DNA of 64,000 bases. Source: Anaeroglomus sp964630775. GTDB lineage: Bacteria > Planctomycetota > Phycisphaerae > Sedimentisphaerales > Anaerohalosphaeraceae. The notes below the pieces were generated by a model. That model was not told where the DNA came from. It did not search any database and was given only the letters and a program-made list of their open reading frames with translations. The first letter of the stretch is position 1. Each line of letters opens with the position of its first letter. The stretch is taken from positions 1 through 64,000 of the forward strand of contig CAZVYY010000027.1 in assembly GCA_964630775.1 (NCBI GenBank), written 5' to 3'. Below, piece by piece: positions 20,846 through 29,874 of the stretch. A program made the translations under genes and the position numbers.

Positions 20846-22129
20846 TCAGCTCGCTGCGGTGTAGCGGATTTCCCCCGCCACAATCGTATTCAAAACCTTA
20901 CCCTTGACTTTCCAGCCGTGGTAGGGACAGTTGCGGCTTTTGGAAATGAATTTATTGGCATCAATCGTCCATTCGGCCTCGGGGTCGATAATGGTGACAT
21001 CCGCCCGGTCACCGACACCCAGCCGGCCTTTGTCCACCCCGATCACCGCCGCAGGACGACAGGTCATCATCGCCAGCATTTTCGACCAGTCAATTACGCG
21101 AGGTTCTATGAGGGCCTTGATATACAGCGGCAATGCACATTCGAGGCTGGCAATGCCAAACGGTGCGGCCAGAAACTCCAGTTCCTTTTCACTCATCAGG
21201 TGCGGGGCATGGTCGGTCGCAAGGGCATCAATAAGCCCTTCTTTGACCGCCTGCTTCAGGGCTTCGATATCGGTTGTGGTGCGCAGCGGAGGATTGACTT
21301 TATAGTTGGTATCGTAATCGCGGCACATGTCTTCGGTCAGCAGCAGGTGATGCGGCGACACTTCGCAACTGACCGGCAGGCCCATTTGTTTGGCTTCCCG
21401 CATAATCTTGACCGACCCGACTGTCGAGAGATGCTGAGCGTGGTATTTACAATTGCATTTGCGGACCAACTGGACATCCCGCCAGAGCATCATTTCTTCG
21501 GCCAGCGGGTCAATTCCCGGCAGCCCCAGTACCGTTGATTGGTAGCCGGCGTTCATCACGCCCTTGCCGGCCAGCGAATTATACTGACAATGCTGGCAGA
21601 TGACCCGACCGAACATCGAGACATATTTCATCGCTTTGAGCATGATGGAGGCATCCTGTACCCCGCTGCCGTCATCGGTAAATCCAATGGCGCCGGCCTG
21701 GCTCATCAGGCCGATTTCGGCCAGTTCCTGCCCCTTGCGTTCTTTGGTAATCGCCCCCATCACATAGATAAAAGTCTTGCGAGCCTGGCGTCCCATGCGG
21801 TGTACAAACTCAACTGCCGTCGCCTCATCAATTGACGGGTTGGTATTGGGCATGCAGACCACCGAGGTAAAGCCGCCGGCTACCGCCGCCGCTGAGCCGG
21901 AAGCAATGGTTTCTTCTTCTTCGTCGCCCGGTTCACGAAAATGAACGTGCAGATCGATCAGGCCGGGGCTGATAATCTTGCCGGCAGCATGGATAATGTG
22001 TGCATCACAGGCACTGACCGGCCCGATATGCGATACCCGGTCCCCTTCGATAAGCACATCCGTTATGCGATCCACGCTGTTGGCCGGATCAATCAATCGC
22101 CCGTTTTTGATTAGAATTCGTGTCGTCAT
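20846..22129 (-). CDS. pyrC: Dihydroorotase, class I
   Basis: 427-residue amidohydrolase of the usual class I size. It opens with an imidazolonepropionase-like small domain (ILIKNGRLIDPANSVD) and carries the binuclear metal motif DLHVHFREPGDEEEETI; later ligands fit in ATDHAPH. Converts carbamoyl aspartate to dihydroorotate, the third step of pyrimidine synthesis. It sits 15 bp downstream of pyrB. In many bacteria class I dihydroorotase and aspartate carbamoyltransferase form a hetero-dodecamer; the adjacency fits that. Confidence 0.96.
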   Translation of the reverse strand: MTTRILIKNGRLIDPANSVDRITDVLIEGDRVSHIGPVSACDAHIIHAAGKIISPGLIDLHVHFREPGDEEEETIASGSAAAVAGGFTSVVCMPNTNPSIDEATAVEFVHRMGRQARKTFIYVMGAITKERKGQELAEIGLMSQAGAIGFTDDGSGVQDASIMLKAMKYVSMFGRVICQHCQYNSLAGKGVMNAGYQSTVLGLPGIDPLAEEMMLWRDVQLVRKCNCKYHAQHLSTVGSVKIMREAKQMGLPVSCEVSPHHLLLTEDMCRDYDTNYKVNPPLRTTTDIEALKQAVKEGLIDALATDHAPHLMSEKELEFLAAPFGIASLECALPLYIKALIEPRVIDWSKMLAMMTCRPAAVIGVDKGRLGVGDRADVTIIDPEAEWTIDANKFISKSRNCPYHGWKVKGKVLNTIVAGEIRYTAAS

Positions 22130-22143
22130 ATTCAGAATCAGAT

Positions 22144-23124
22144 TTAATTAGTATGATTTTCGTTCTTGCCGGCTTTGTTTTCACTTTGAAGCGCCGCCGC
22201 CTGATTGACCAGAAACAGCACGGCCATCCGGACTGCAACGCCGTTGGAAACCTGCTGCAGGATAACGCTATTGGGGCCGTCGGCAACTTCGGATTCGATT
22301 TCCACGCCGCGGTTGATGGGGCCGGGGTGCATGACCAGAATATTCGGCTTGGCCCGTTTTACGCGTTCGACGGTCAGGCCGAAGAAATGCGAATATTCCC
22401 GCACGGACGGGAACATATTGCCGCCCAGCCGTTCAAACTGAATCCGCAGCATATTGATCACATCCAGCTCCTCAATCACCTCATCCAGATTATGCGAGAC
22501 CCGCACGCCGAGCTGATCAATTTTGCCCGGCATCAGCGTCGGCGGGCCGACCACAATCACTTTGGCTCCCAGCTTGGTTAAAACATAAATATTGCTGCGG
22601 GCCACGCGTGAATGCGCAATATCGCCCACGATACCCACCGTCAGGCCATCCAATGAGCCTTTGATCTGGCGTATGGTATAGGCATCCAACAGGCCCTGGG
22701 TGGGGTGTTCATGATAGCCGTCGCCGGCATTGACCACGCAGGCATTGATGCTGCGGCTCAGGAGCTTGGGCGCCCCGCCGGCACTGTGGCGAATCACAAC
22801 AATATCCACCCCCATCGCCTCCAGATTCCGGGCCGTATCAATCAGGGTTTCGCCTTTGTTTACCGAACTGGAGGTCTTGGTAAACTCAATGACATCCGCA
22901 CTGAGCCGATTGGCCGCCAGGGTAAAGCTGTTGCGTGTGCGGGTGCTGTCTTCGAAAAACATATTGACCACCACCTTGCCCCGCAGGGTCGGCGCCTTCT
23001 TGACGGACCGGGCGCTGAACTCTTCGAATCCCTTGGCCGTATCCAGAATAAATTCCAGTTCCTGCCGGCTCAGTTCGGCCAGCCCGATCAAATGCTTATG
23101 ACGCCACTGAAAAGTCGTATCCAT
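22144..23124 (-). CDS. pyrB: Aspartate carbamoyltransferase catalytic subunit
   Basis: 326-residue catalytic chain, the family length. Carbamoyl-phosphate site FEDSTRTRNSF is present, with HPTQGLLD and MHPGPINRG as further conserved motifs. Catalyses the committed step from carbamoyl phosphate and aspartate. The ATG at 23124 (MDTTFQWRHKHL) is preferred over a TTG 12 bp upstream. No pyrI regulatory chain follows. The gene lies between pyrR and pyrC, so control is probably by PyrR rather than by PyrI. Confidence 0.97.
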   Translation of the reverse strand: MDTTFQWRHKHLIGLAELSRQELEFILDTAKGFEEFSARSVKKAPTLRGKVVVNMFFEDSTRTRNSFTLAANRLSADVIEFTKTSSSVNKGETLIDTARNLEAMGVDIVVIRHSAGGAPKLLSRSINACVVNAGDGYHEHPTQGLLDAYTIRQIKGSLDGLTVGIVGDIAHSRVARSNIYVLTKLGAKVIVVGPPTLMPGKIDQLGVRVSHNLDEVIEELDVINMLRIQFERLGGNMFPSVREYSHFFGLTVERVKRAKPNILVMHPGPINRGVEIESEVADGPNSVILQQVSNGVAVRMAVLFLVNQAAALQSENKAGKNENHTN

Positions 23125-23142
23125 ACATTCCCGCAACTTTGG

Positions 23143-23670
23143 TTAATTGATTACTACTTCCTCGATGCCGTCGCTTTCCATCAGAAAGACCTTGATGGAT
23201 TGTTCCGCCGGAGCCTCGGTGCGAATACCGACATAATCCGCCCGAATCGGCAATTCCTGATGGCCTCGGTCAATCAGAACCGCCAGGCGAATGGTTTTGG
23301 GCCTGCCCAGGTCGGTCAACGCATCCATCGCCGCTCGAACCGAGCGCCCCGTGTGCAGCACATCATCGACCAGCAGTATAAATTTATCGCTGACATCAAA
23401 CTCGATTTCGGTAGCCTGTACTTTCGGCTGATTATGCCCTTTGGGTGCATTGAAGTCATCGCGATATAAGGTTATATCCAGCGTGCCGCCCAGAACCGTA
23501 CGTCCGGTCTTCGCCTCAATCGCCTTGCAGAGACGCTTGGCCAATACCTCTCCGCGGCTGCGAATGCCAATCACTGCAAAATTGCCATCCTGGGGTATAT
23601 CCGGCAGGATTTTGGACAATAATTCATCGAGGGTTTGTGCAATCTGTTCTTTGGTGAGAAGTTTTTTCAT
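23143..23670 (-). CDS. pyrR: PyrR bifunctional regulator / uracil phosphoribosyltransferase
   Basis: 175-residue PyrR, the normal length when the start is the ATG at 23670 (MKKLLTKEQIAQ). The PRPP-binding loop LVDDVLHTGRSVRAA is intact, as are IGIRSRGEVLAKR and ITLYRDD. In Gram-positives it binds pyr mRNA and causes attenuation; in others it acts mainly as a phosphoribosyltransferase. It is the first gene of the pyr operon. I looked for the PyrR anti-antiterminator motif in the 70-nt leader and did not find it. An open frame runs on upstream to 23820, but that would cover the promoter. Confidence 0.95.
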   Translation of the reverse strand: MKKLLTKEQIAQTLDELLSKILPDIPQDGNFAVIGIRSRGEVLAKRLCKAIEAKTGRTVLGGTLDITLYRDDFNAPKGHNQPKVQATEIEFDVSDKFILLVDDVLHTGRSVRAAMDALTDLGRPKTIRLAVLIDRGHQELPIRADYVGIRTEAPAEQSIKVFLMESDGIEEVVIN

Positions 23671-23748
23671 TTTCAAGACCCACAGAATCCATTTATATAC
23701 ATCTAAATCACCGTCTTGCCTATCCGACCCGAATTTAATATGTGCCAG

Positions 23749-23777
23749 AGTATAACCTTCGACAGTAAATAAAGCAA
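23749..23777 (-). promoter_or_regulatory. Sigma-70-type promoter of the pyr operon
   Basis: Minus strand -35 TTGCTT (23772-23777), 17-bp spacer, -10 TATACT (23749-23754). The start point near 23742 gives a 72-nt leader to the pyrR ATG. Confidence 0.55.
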
Positions 23778-23899
23778 GGTATTTGCCGACCTGACTGCCC
23801 CTGTAAATACAATCAATCAAATTAGCGATAAAATGCTGTTTTAACCCCCAGAACTATCCGATAATTCTCTCTGTGGTGAAAAGTCAATGAGGCCGGGGA

Positions 23900-23928
23900 T
23901 TGCATAATGCTAACGCTTTGTGTATAAT
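23900..23928 (+). promoter_or_regulatory. Sigma-70-type promoter of the subtilase gene
   Basis: -35 TTGCAT (23900-23905), 17-bp spacer, perfect -10 TATAAT (23923-23928) with an extended TG. It overlaps an upstream in-frame GTG at 23920, which rules that GTG out as the start codon. Confidence 0.75.
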
Positions 23929-23949
23929 GAGGTTTCTGTATTTGAAGGA

Positions 23950-25692
23950 ATGCAATTGAAAACATTACGAGCACATAATCCTTACAGTCTCATAATAGGC
24001 CTCTTTCTGACGGCTGCGATGTGCTTTGCCGATGCCCCTGTCCAAACCCCTCTTGAGCCGGCCGCATTGGGTTCGATTGGGCTTCGCAAACTGGCTGCCG
24101 ATGACCCAAATCTGAATGGTTCAGGCATCCGAATTGCGGCAATTGGACGGAGTATGACATATAAAGACGGCCTGCCGCTGGGAGATTTTCGGTGTAATAT
24201 GCGGCATCAGGCCTTGTTTGGGGCAAATGTGCTTTTTGAAGACAATTCCGATGGCCTTACAGATATATCCGCACATGAAACGGCAATTACAGGTTTACTG
24301 GTCGGCAATGACGGTTTTGGTTATCATCCGCAGTTGGGCAATTTTGTCTATCGTGGCGCCTGTCCCGATGCGTCGATAACTTCCTATGAATTCTGGAGAT
24401 TTGTCAGCCTGTATATCTTCGCGGCCCATCCATTTGAGACGGACATTGTTACCCTGAGCCTGGGAGAGATATTCCCCGCATGGTGGACTCGCGGCATCGA
24501 GAATCTGGTTGAAGAAAAAGGAGTTGTTGTTTTTGCTGCTGCGGGCAATGGCCGGAATGCTTACGACCCGGTTCTTTATCCTGCTGCGGGAGCAAATGTC
24601 ATCGCTGTGGGTGTGGTGAATGCAGCCATCGATCCCAATGACCAGAAGAGTCTGTCGGTATTTGCATCACCCCAGCCAGCCTATTCCAGCACAGGTCCGA
24701 CTGCGGATTTGCGGTGCAAACCGGACCTGGTTGCACCCGGCCGGGGACTGATGGTTTCTGCCGATTCGGATAGCGAATACGCCATTGAAGGTGACTGGTC
24801 AAGTCTGGCGACCCCCATCACGGCGGGCACTGCCGCCCTGCTGCTGCAAAAAGCCAAATCCATACCGGCGATCAATGATGCGTTCTTTGCCGCCGACACC
24901 AACACGCTGGTCAAAGCCATTCTGCTGAGTTCTGCCCAGAAATTGCCTTACTGGCATAAAGGAAATCCGACGCCGGAAGATGATATCCTTTCGCCTCTGG
25001 ATTTTTCTCAGGGTGCCGGAATGCTCGATGCAGTCAAGGCTCATGATATCTTGATGGCCGGTGCTCAACAACCCGGCAAGGTGCAAGCCGCCGGCTGGCA
25101 TCATGCCGTACTGGCCCCGAATCAACCTGAACACATTTACGAATTGACTCTGACTGATCCCAATACCGCAGTCATCACCGCAACACTATGCTGGAACAGA
25201 ATGTATCAGGATCAGTACCCGTTTGAGCCGCTTTATGACAAAGATTCGGATTTACGCCTGGAACTGTGGGGAATTCATCCCCAGGATCCGAACCAGAATC
25301 GATTGCTCGATATCAGTGACAGTGTGAACGATAATGTGGAACATATTTACCGGGCGGTCGATGCGATGTTTCAGCAGTATCGTTTGATTGGGCGTTACAG
25401 TGCCTCTGCCGTAAACCCGCAAAAGTATGCCATCGCCTGGAATGCAGGCCCGGACAACACAGGCCAGAATCCCTTCTGGTACGACCTGAATAACGATGGC
25501 AGAATCAATACCACAGACCGCCTGATTTATTTCATCCTCGACCAGAATCGAATTGACATTCTCGAATCGATTACACGCGTTCCTGAATTCAATATCAGCT
25601 CAGAACGCATTCAGACGCTTCAGTTGTTCTGGAACCAGTGGCGAAGCTACCTGAAGAACTGGAACAGCCTGTCTGCACTATCACCTGAGTAA
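23950..25692 (+). CDS. Exported subtilisin-like (S8) protein with dockerin-like C-terminus, catalytic Asp missing
   Basis: About 580-residue exported protein. After a signal peptide (LIIGLFLTAAMCFADA) comes an S8 fold: IRIAAIGRS stands where VAVIDTG holds the catalytic Asp; the His box is DISAHETAITG; the oxyanion Asn is in FAAAGNGRN; and the Ser box is WSSLATPITAGTAAL. So Asp is replaced by Gly while His, Asn and Ser remain. The C-terminus (about 510-545) has an EF-hand-like dockerin repeat, DLNNDGRINTTDRLI, with a degenerate second copy. It may be a weak or inactive peptidase, or a binding module. Starts: ATG 23950, or TTG 23956 which has better ribosome-site spacing. Confidence 0.85.
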   Translation: MQLKTLRAHNPYSLIIGLFLTAAMCFADAPVQTPLEPAALGSIGLRKLAADDPNLNGSGIRIAAIGRSMTYKDGLPLGDFRCNMRHQALFGANVLFEDNSDGLTDISAHETAITGLLVGNDGFGYHPQLGNFVYRGACPDASITSYEFWRFVSLYIFAAHPFETDIVTLSLGEIFPAWWTRGIENLVEEKGVVVFAAAGNGRNAYDPVLYPAAGANVIAVGVVNAAIDPNDQKSLSVFASPQPAYSSTGPTADLRCKPDLVAPGRGLMVSADSDSEYAIEGDWSSLATPITAGTAALLLQKAKSIPAINDAFFAADTNTLVKAILLSSAQKLPYWHKGNPTPEDDILSPLDFSQGAGMLDAVKAHDILMAGAQQPGKVQAAGWHHAVLAPNQPEHIYELTLTDPNTAVITATLCWNRMYQDQYPFEPLYDKDSDLRLELWGIHPQDPNQNRLLDISDSVNDNVEHIYRAVDAMFQQYRLIGRYSASAVNPQKYAIAWNAGPDNTGQNPFWYDLNNDGRINTTDRLIYFILDQNRIDILESITRVPEFNISSERIQTLQLFWNQWRSYLKNWNSLSALSPE

Positions 25693-25715
25693 TTATTGCA
25701 AGACTGATTCGCCGA

Positions 25716-26957
25716 TTATAAATCCTCATCCAGAAGATGTCCAAATCGCACTTTCTTGGTATGCAGATAATTTCTGTTATGTTTGCCGGCTTTGGCCTGC
25801 AGCGGGATTTGTTCGACCACTTTAATTCCGTACACCGCCAGACGGTCAATTTTCTTGGGATTATTGGTTAAAATGCGAATATTGCGAAGTCCCAGGTCCC
25901 GCAGAATTTGTGCACCAATCCCATAATCGCGCTTATCCGGTGCAAATCCCAGTTTGACATTGGCATCATAGGTATCCAGTCCCTGTTCCTGGAGCTTATA
26001 GGCATGGAGTTTATTGGCCAGCCCGATGCCGCGTCCCTCCTGACGCAGATAAATCAATGCCCCAATTCCTTCTTTCTCAATCATTTCCATCGCGGTAATT
26101 AACTGCGTGCCGCATTCGCATCGCTGGGAATGAAACAAATCCCCTGTCATGCATTCCGAATGCACGCGAACCAGAATCGGTTTTTCCATCACCATTGGAT
26201 TGCCTTTATCGTCCAGTCTGCCGATATCGCCCTTGCACAAGGCCAGATGAGGTTCTGTTGCAGCGGGACTGTCATAAGCAATCAATGTAAAAATACCATA
26301 ATCCGTCGGCAGCGTGATTTGCTGAATCCGTTTGACAATGCGTTCCCGCTGAAGACGGTATTCCACCAGTTTGGCGATGGTCGTCATTTTCAGTTTGTAT
26401 TTTTCGCAATACGGGATTAACTGCGGAACCCTGGCCATAGTTCCATCATCGCTCATAATTTCACAAATCGTCGCCACGGGTTCCAGTCCCGCCAGCCGCA
26501 TCAAATCCACGGAGCCTTCGGTTTGTCCCACACGCACCAGCACTCCGCCGTCTTTGGCCCGCAGGGGGAAAATATGTCCCGGCCGGGCCAGTTCGCGGGC
26601 TTTCACATCGGGCCTGGCGAGCAATTGTATCGTCCGAGAGCGGTCAAAGGCACTGATGCCGGTGGTAATGCCCTCGCGCGCATCGACGGTCACTGTAAAG
26701 GCGGTGCCGAGAGCGGCTGTGTTTTCCTGTGTCTGGGGATGGAGTCCCAGGCGGTCACATTTTTCAGCCGGCATCGGAACGCAAATCATGCCGCGTCCCT
26801 CCTTGGCCATAAAATTGACTATCTCGGGGGTCGTTTTCTCGGCGGCACAAACCAGGTCGCCTTCGTTTTCACGATCTTCATCGTCCACTAATACAATCAT
26901 CCGGCCTTGTCGAAGTTCCTCAAGGATTTCCGGTATTTCACTAAATGCGTTTGTCAT
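25716..26957 (-). CDS. ribBA: Bifunctional DHBP synthase / GTP cyclohydrolase II
   Basis: 413-residue riboflavin enzyme with both domains intact. N-terminal DHBP synthase (about 1-205) has the acidic VDDEDRENEGDLV metal motif. C-terminal GTP cyclohydrolase II (about 206-405) has the zinc cysteines in FHSQRCECGTQL, after RVHSECMTGD, and the RQEGRGIGL catalytic stretch. It makes the two precursors of lumazine from ribulose 5-phosphate and GTP. It is 4 bp downstream of pgsA, and no FMN riboswitch can fit upstream. No other riboflavin gene is in the window. Confidence 0.97.
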   Translation of the reverse strand: MTNAFSEIPEILEELRQGRMIVLVDDEDRENEGDLVCAAEKTTPEIVNFMAKEGRGMICVPMPAEKCDRLGLHPQTQENTAALGTAFTVTVDAREGITTGISAFDRSRTIQLLARPDVKARELARPGHIFPLRAKDGGVLVRVGQTEGSVDLMRLAGLEPVATICEIMSDDGTMARVPQLIPYCEKYKLKMTTIAKLVEYRLQRERIVKRIQQITLPTDYGIFTLIAYDSPAATEPHLALCKGDIGRLDDKGNPMVMEKPILVRVHSECMTGDLFHSQRCECGTQLITAMEMIEKEGIGALIYLRQEGRGIGLANKLHAYKLQEQGLDTYDANVKLGFAPDKRDYGIGAQILRDLGLRNIRILTNNPKKIDRLAVYGIKVVEQIPLQAKAGKHNRNYLHTKKVRFGHLLDEDL

Positions 26958-26961
26958 GTTC

Positions 26962-27591
26962 TTATCGTCTCATAGTAGTATTCTTTTGTCGGCTTTGCTG
27001 TTCAAATTCTTCAATATACCGCAAACCGTGGCGAATGTAAACAATCGTTGCCAGAGCTGCAATTCCGCCAGTGGCCCACCAGCAAATCCAGACCCAGTGT
27101 ATCCACAGACCGACAATCTTGACCACCTCCGGCCCAACCAGTGTGGAAACAACCATCACAATCTGTAAAAAAGTGGACAATTTCCCCGCCCAGACCGGCA
27201 CGATTCTCACATGGCCTGTTATAAAATAGGTCGTGATAAATCCCAGCAAAAGCAGGACATCTTTACCTAAAATCAGGATAACCGGTTCAATCGGCATTTG
27301 AAATCCCGGCACGGCGGAACGTTTGACGGTCAGCATAATGCAGGCGGCAGTAATCAGGAGCTTGTCAGCCAGCGGGTCCAGAAACGTCCCGAGGTGCGTC
27401 ACCTGCTTTTTGACACGGGCAAGATAGCCATCCACGGCATCGCTGACCGCCATGACCAGAAAAATGCCGAGGGCGATATAGCGGGCAGTCATCCCAAATC
27501 GGGCATTATTGGCTTCCAGCATAAACAGCACAAACGGAATAATCAGGATGATGCGTAAGATCGTAATCTGATTGGCCCATGTCATCCGCAT
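26962..27591 (-). CDS. pgsA: CDP-diacylglycerol-glycerol-3-phosphate 3-phosphatidyltransferase
   Basis: 209-residue polytopic inner-membrane enzyme. The CDP-alcohol phosphotransferase signature D-G-x2-A-R-x8-G-x3-D-x3-D is complete in DAVDGYLARVKKQVTHLG followed by TFLDPLADK. It makes phosphatidylglycerol phosphate from CDP-diacylglycerol and glycerol 3-phosphate. It has several membrane helices and a polar C-terminal tail. It is placed between an SDR gene (13 bp) and ribBA (4 bp), suggesting one transcript with no clear metabolic link. Confidence 0.92.
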   Translation of the reverse strand: MRMTWANQITILRIILIIPFVLFMLEANNARFGMTARYIALGIFLVMAVSDAVDGYLARVKKQVTHLGTFLDPLADKLLITAACIMLTVKRSAVPGFQMPIEPVILILGKDVLLLLGFITTYFITGHVRIVPVWAGKLSTFLQIVMVVSTLVGPEVVKIVGLWIHWVWICWWATGGIAALATIVYIRHGLRYIEEFEQQSRQKNTTMRR

Positions 27592-27603
27592 ACCATTCCT
27601 CCC

Positions 27604-28374
27604 CTATATCACCCTGCCGCCATCCACCTGGATAACCTGGCCGGTGATATAATCATTGGACAGCAGAAATAACACAGCATGAACAATTTCGGCGGCAAAA
27701 CCAAATCGGCCCAGAGGAATCGCGGCAAGCCTCTTTTGATTGTCCGGCATTTGGATGAAGTCCGCCTGAATCTCTACGGCTGCATCGGGCAGGATGATGC
27801 CCGGCGCCACCGCATTGACCGTAACCGCCGGGGCAAGTTCTCTGGCCAGCGACTTTGTGGCCGCTATGAGGGCCGCCTTGGAGGCACAGTATTCCGCATA
27901 GTCGGCCCACGGACGAATACCGCCAATATCTGCCAGATTGATGATTTTAGCGCAGGGCGTTTGAGCCGATTGACAGCAATTCGTCAAATCCAGATGAGCT
28001 GCAAAATTGCGACAGGCAATCAGCGGCGCCGTCAGGTTGACCGCCAGCATATCCCGGAGGGTCTCGCCGGTGATTTCCGACAGCGGCCTGCGGATAAACA
28101 TTGCAGCGGAATTAATCAAAACCCGGACATCACCAAACGTGCGACACTGTTCAAACATTGCATCAATCTGGCCGGTATCCCGCAAGTCCGCCTGCACAGC
28201 CGCCGCCTTAAGCCCGAGTGCCGTAATCCGGCCGACAAGGGATTCGGCTTTCTGTTTGTTTGTGTGATAATGGCATATACAATGACACCCCGCATCCGCC
28301 AGCGCCAGTACAATCGCTGAACCGAGACTGCCCGTCGAGCCGGTAATCAGGCACGTTAAGCCATTGAGATTCAT
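27604..28374 (-). CDS. Short-chain dehydrogenase/reductase (FabG-like)
   Basis: 256-residue classical SDR. Cofactor motif ITGSTGSLGSAIVLAL (TGxxxGxG), the NSAAMF strand, and the catalytic Tyr/Lys pair YAEYCASKAAL are present; the catalytic Ser position reads ADIGG, so the Ser is not obvious. The C-terminal YITGQVIQVDGG is typical of FabG relatives. The substrate is unknown. It follows uxaE by 26 bp, so a role in uronate or sugar-acid reduction is possible but unproven. Confidence 0.88.
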   Translation of the reverse strand: MNLNGLTCLITGSTGSLGSAIVLALADAGCHCICHYHTNKQKAESLVGRITALGLKAAAVQADLRDTGQIDAMFEQCRTFGDVRVLINSAAMFIRRPLSEITGETLRDMLAVNLTAPLIACRNFAAHLDLTNCCQSAQTPCAKIINLADIGGIRPWADYAEYCASKAALIAATKSLARELAPAVTVNAVAPGIILPDAAVEIQADFIQMPDNQKRLAAIPLGRFGFAAEIVHAVLFLLSNDYITGQVIQVDGGRVI

Positions 28375-28400
28375 GAGTCTGCTTTCGGAGAATTCCCGCG

Positions 28401-29654
28401 TCAGGACTGATTCATAAATATCCGTTTAATATGTCGCTCGAACAGATTTTCAGTCACATTCCGCGCGACAACCGCCTCATATTTTTCAACCGTATCCAGA
28501 TAACGTCGGCCCATTTGCGCGGCAATTTTGTACCCGACATGGAGCAATTGCCGGAAATGCGGATTATACCCGGGATTCGCTGGGTCGTGCCGCAATGCGG
28601 AGGTGTAGCGCTGTTCATCCCAGCCCTCGACCTGGACAGGATCGGGCAGACGTGCCGGGTCGATATCAATTACCGTCGCATACGGCGCACACAACTGTTC
28701 GCAATGGTCGTACGCCTGCGTATATATTTCTTTGGCAATATCCAGGCCCTGTCCGCCGGCTTCGGCCAGCCCGATGACTTCTTCCAGCCAGGTCGTGCCG
28801 GCAGTCTTGATATGGACGCCGGCGCCGGAGTCCTTCAATGCCCTGTGAATCGGGGCATAAATGGAAAATTTGTCGCTGCCCGAATGCACACTGAGCTTTA
28901 AATTTACAGGCAGTCCAAATTCCTTGACCGCACATCGAATGACCGCGATGTCATCACGGAATTCCTTTTCAAATGCCCGCACATCTCCGACGTAATCCAC
29001 CCCTTTATTAAATCGTCCTGTAAACCTGGGGGCGATGGTTTGAACAGGAATTTTCTGCTGTGCCAGCATCTTCAGGATAAAGAAAAGCTCCACCGGTGTC
29101 TGCGGCAAATCCGATTCGTCCATCGAGACTTCCGTGACAAATTGGCCTTCCCCCTTACGCTGGGCGATACGCTGATAAATTTTGCCGGCCTGCTGAACGG
29201 CTGACAGAAACTTATTGCCAATCGCTGTCAGCAGGTCCACCGATATTGAAAAGGATTCGTCGATACCCGCTATGTGCAGCCCTCCCAGATAGGGCTTGCA
29301 GTCGGCAAGAAATTGCTGAATGGCGTTCGGATCGGCGGGCTTTCCGATCTGTTCGGCCACGTCGAGTGTGAAGAAATTGCTCGCCTCGATAAATCCATCC
29401 ACATTTTTCAGATGAATATGGTCCGCATCCACATAATACCCGCCCTGCCAATTCATGATCTTCACGGCATGGTCGGCTTCCCGCCGGGTATCAACGGGGT
29501 GGGTCCCAATAATGCTGTGTTCCCGGAAGGATTTATTCCAGACCGGCACGATCTCGATACCGGCCTGCCGGGCCTGGAGGATGGCCCGAAGCTGAGCTTT
29601 GCCCTGTCGACAAAAACGGTCCCCCACCCCGAACGAATACTTCTCAATGTTCAT
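28401..29654 (-). CDS. uxaE: Tagaturonate/fructuronate epimerase family (UxaE)
   Basis: 417-residue cytosolic protein recognised by its N-terminus (YSFGVGDRFCRQGKAQL) and WNKSFREHSIIGTHP, NWQGGYYVDADHIHL, and NLKLSVHSGSDKFSIY, which bear the histidines and acids typical of the UxaE family (former DUF4438-like tagaturonate epimerases). In Thermotoga the enzyme interconverts tagaturonate and fructuronate, linking galacturonate to the mannonate/KDG route. The Asp, Lys and His in these motifs probably bind metal. It heads a run of four same-strand genes with an SDR, pgsA and ribBA. It fits with the GH105 pectin hydrolase at 60.4-61.6 kb. Confidence 0.85.
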   Translation of the reverse strand: MNIEKYSFGVGDRFCRQGKAQLRAILQARQAGIEIVPVWNKSFREHSIIGTHPVDTRREADHAVKIMNWQGGYYVDADHIHLKNVDGFIEASNFFTLDVAEQIGKPADPNAIQQFLADCKPYLGGLHIAGIDESFSISVDLLTAIGNKFLSAVQQAGKIYQRIAQRKGEGQFVTEVSMDESDLPQTPVELFFILKMLAQQKIPVQTIAPRFTGRFNKGVDYVGDVRAFEKEFRDDIAVIRCAVKEFGLPVNLKLSVHSGSDKFSIYAPIHRALKDSGAGVHIKTAGTTWLEEVIGLAEAGGQGLDIAKEIYTQAYDHCEQLCAPYATVIDIDPARLPDPVQVEGWDEQRYTSALRHDPANPGYNPHFRQLLHVGYKIAAQMGRRYLDTVEKYEAVVARNVTENLFERHIKRIFMNQS

Positions 29655-29815
29655 ATCTTCACATCCTCGCCTGTCTGCATTACGATATAACTTGCTGCAT
29701 GAAAGGTATTGTAGAGAATACGTAGTCAGTTTTCACGAAAAAAATGGGGCAGATTTAAGATATTTCTTGTCTGATAAAAAGAAGCATTGTCCCCGCTTTG
29801 TATGACTTTTAATGC

Positions 29816-29843
29816 TTGATGTAGCCAATGTGCCTGCTATAAT
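29816..29843 (+). promoter_or_regulatory. Sigma-70-type promoter of pdxJ-dapA
   Basis: -35 TTGATG (29816-29821), 16-bp spacer, perfect -10 TATAAT (29838-29843). The start point near 29850 leaves a short leader with AAGGAG ahead of the pdxJ ATG at 29875. Confidence 0.7.
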
Positions 29844-29874
29844 GCCCTGTCAGAATGGATTTTAAGGAGTTGGC

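Noticed and set aside
23671..23748. PyrR attenuator in the pyr leader
   Set aside because: The anti-antiterminator consensus and a terminator hairpin were not found in the 72-nt leader.
26958..26961. FMN riboswitch before ribBA
   Set aside because: Only 4 bp separate it from pgsA and no RFN element is seen further up.
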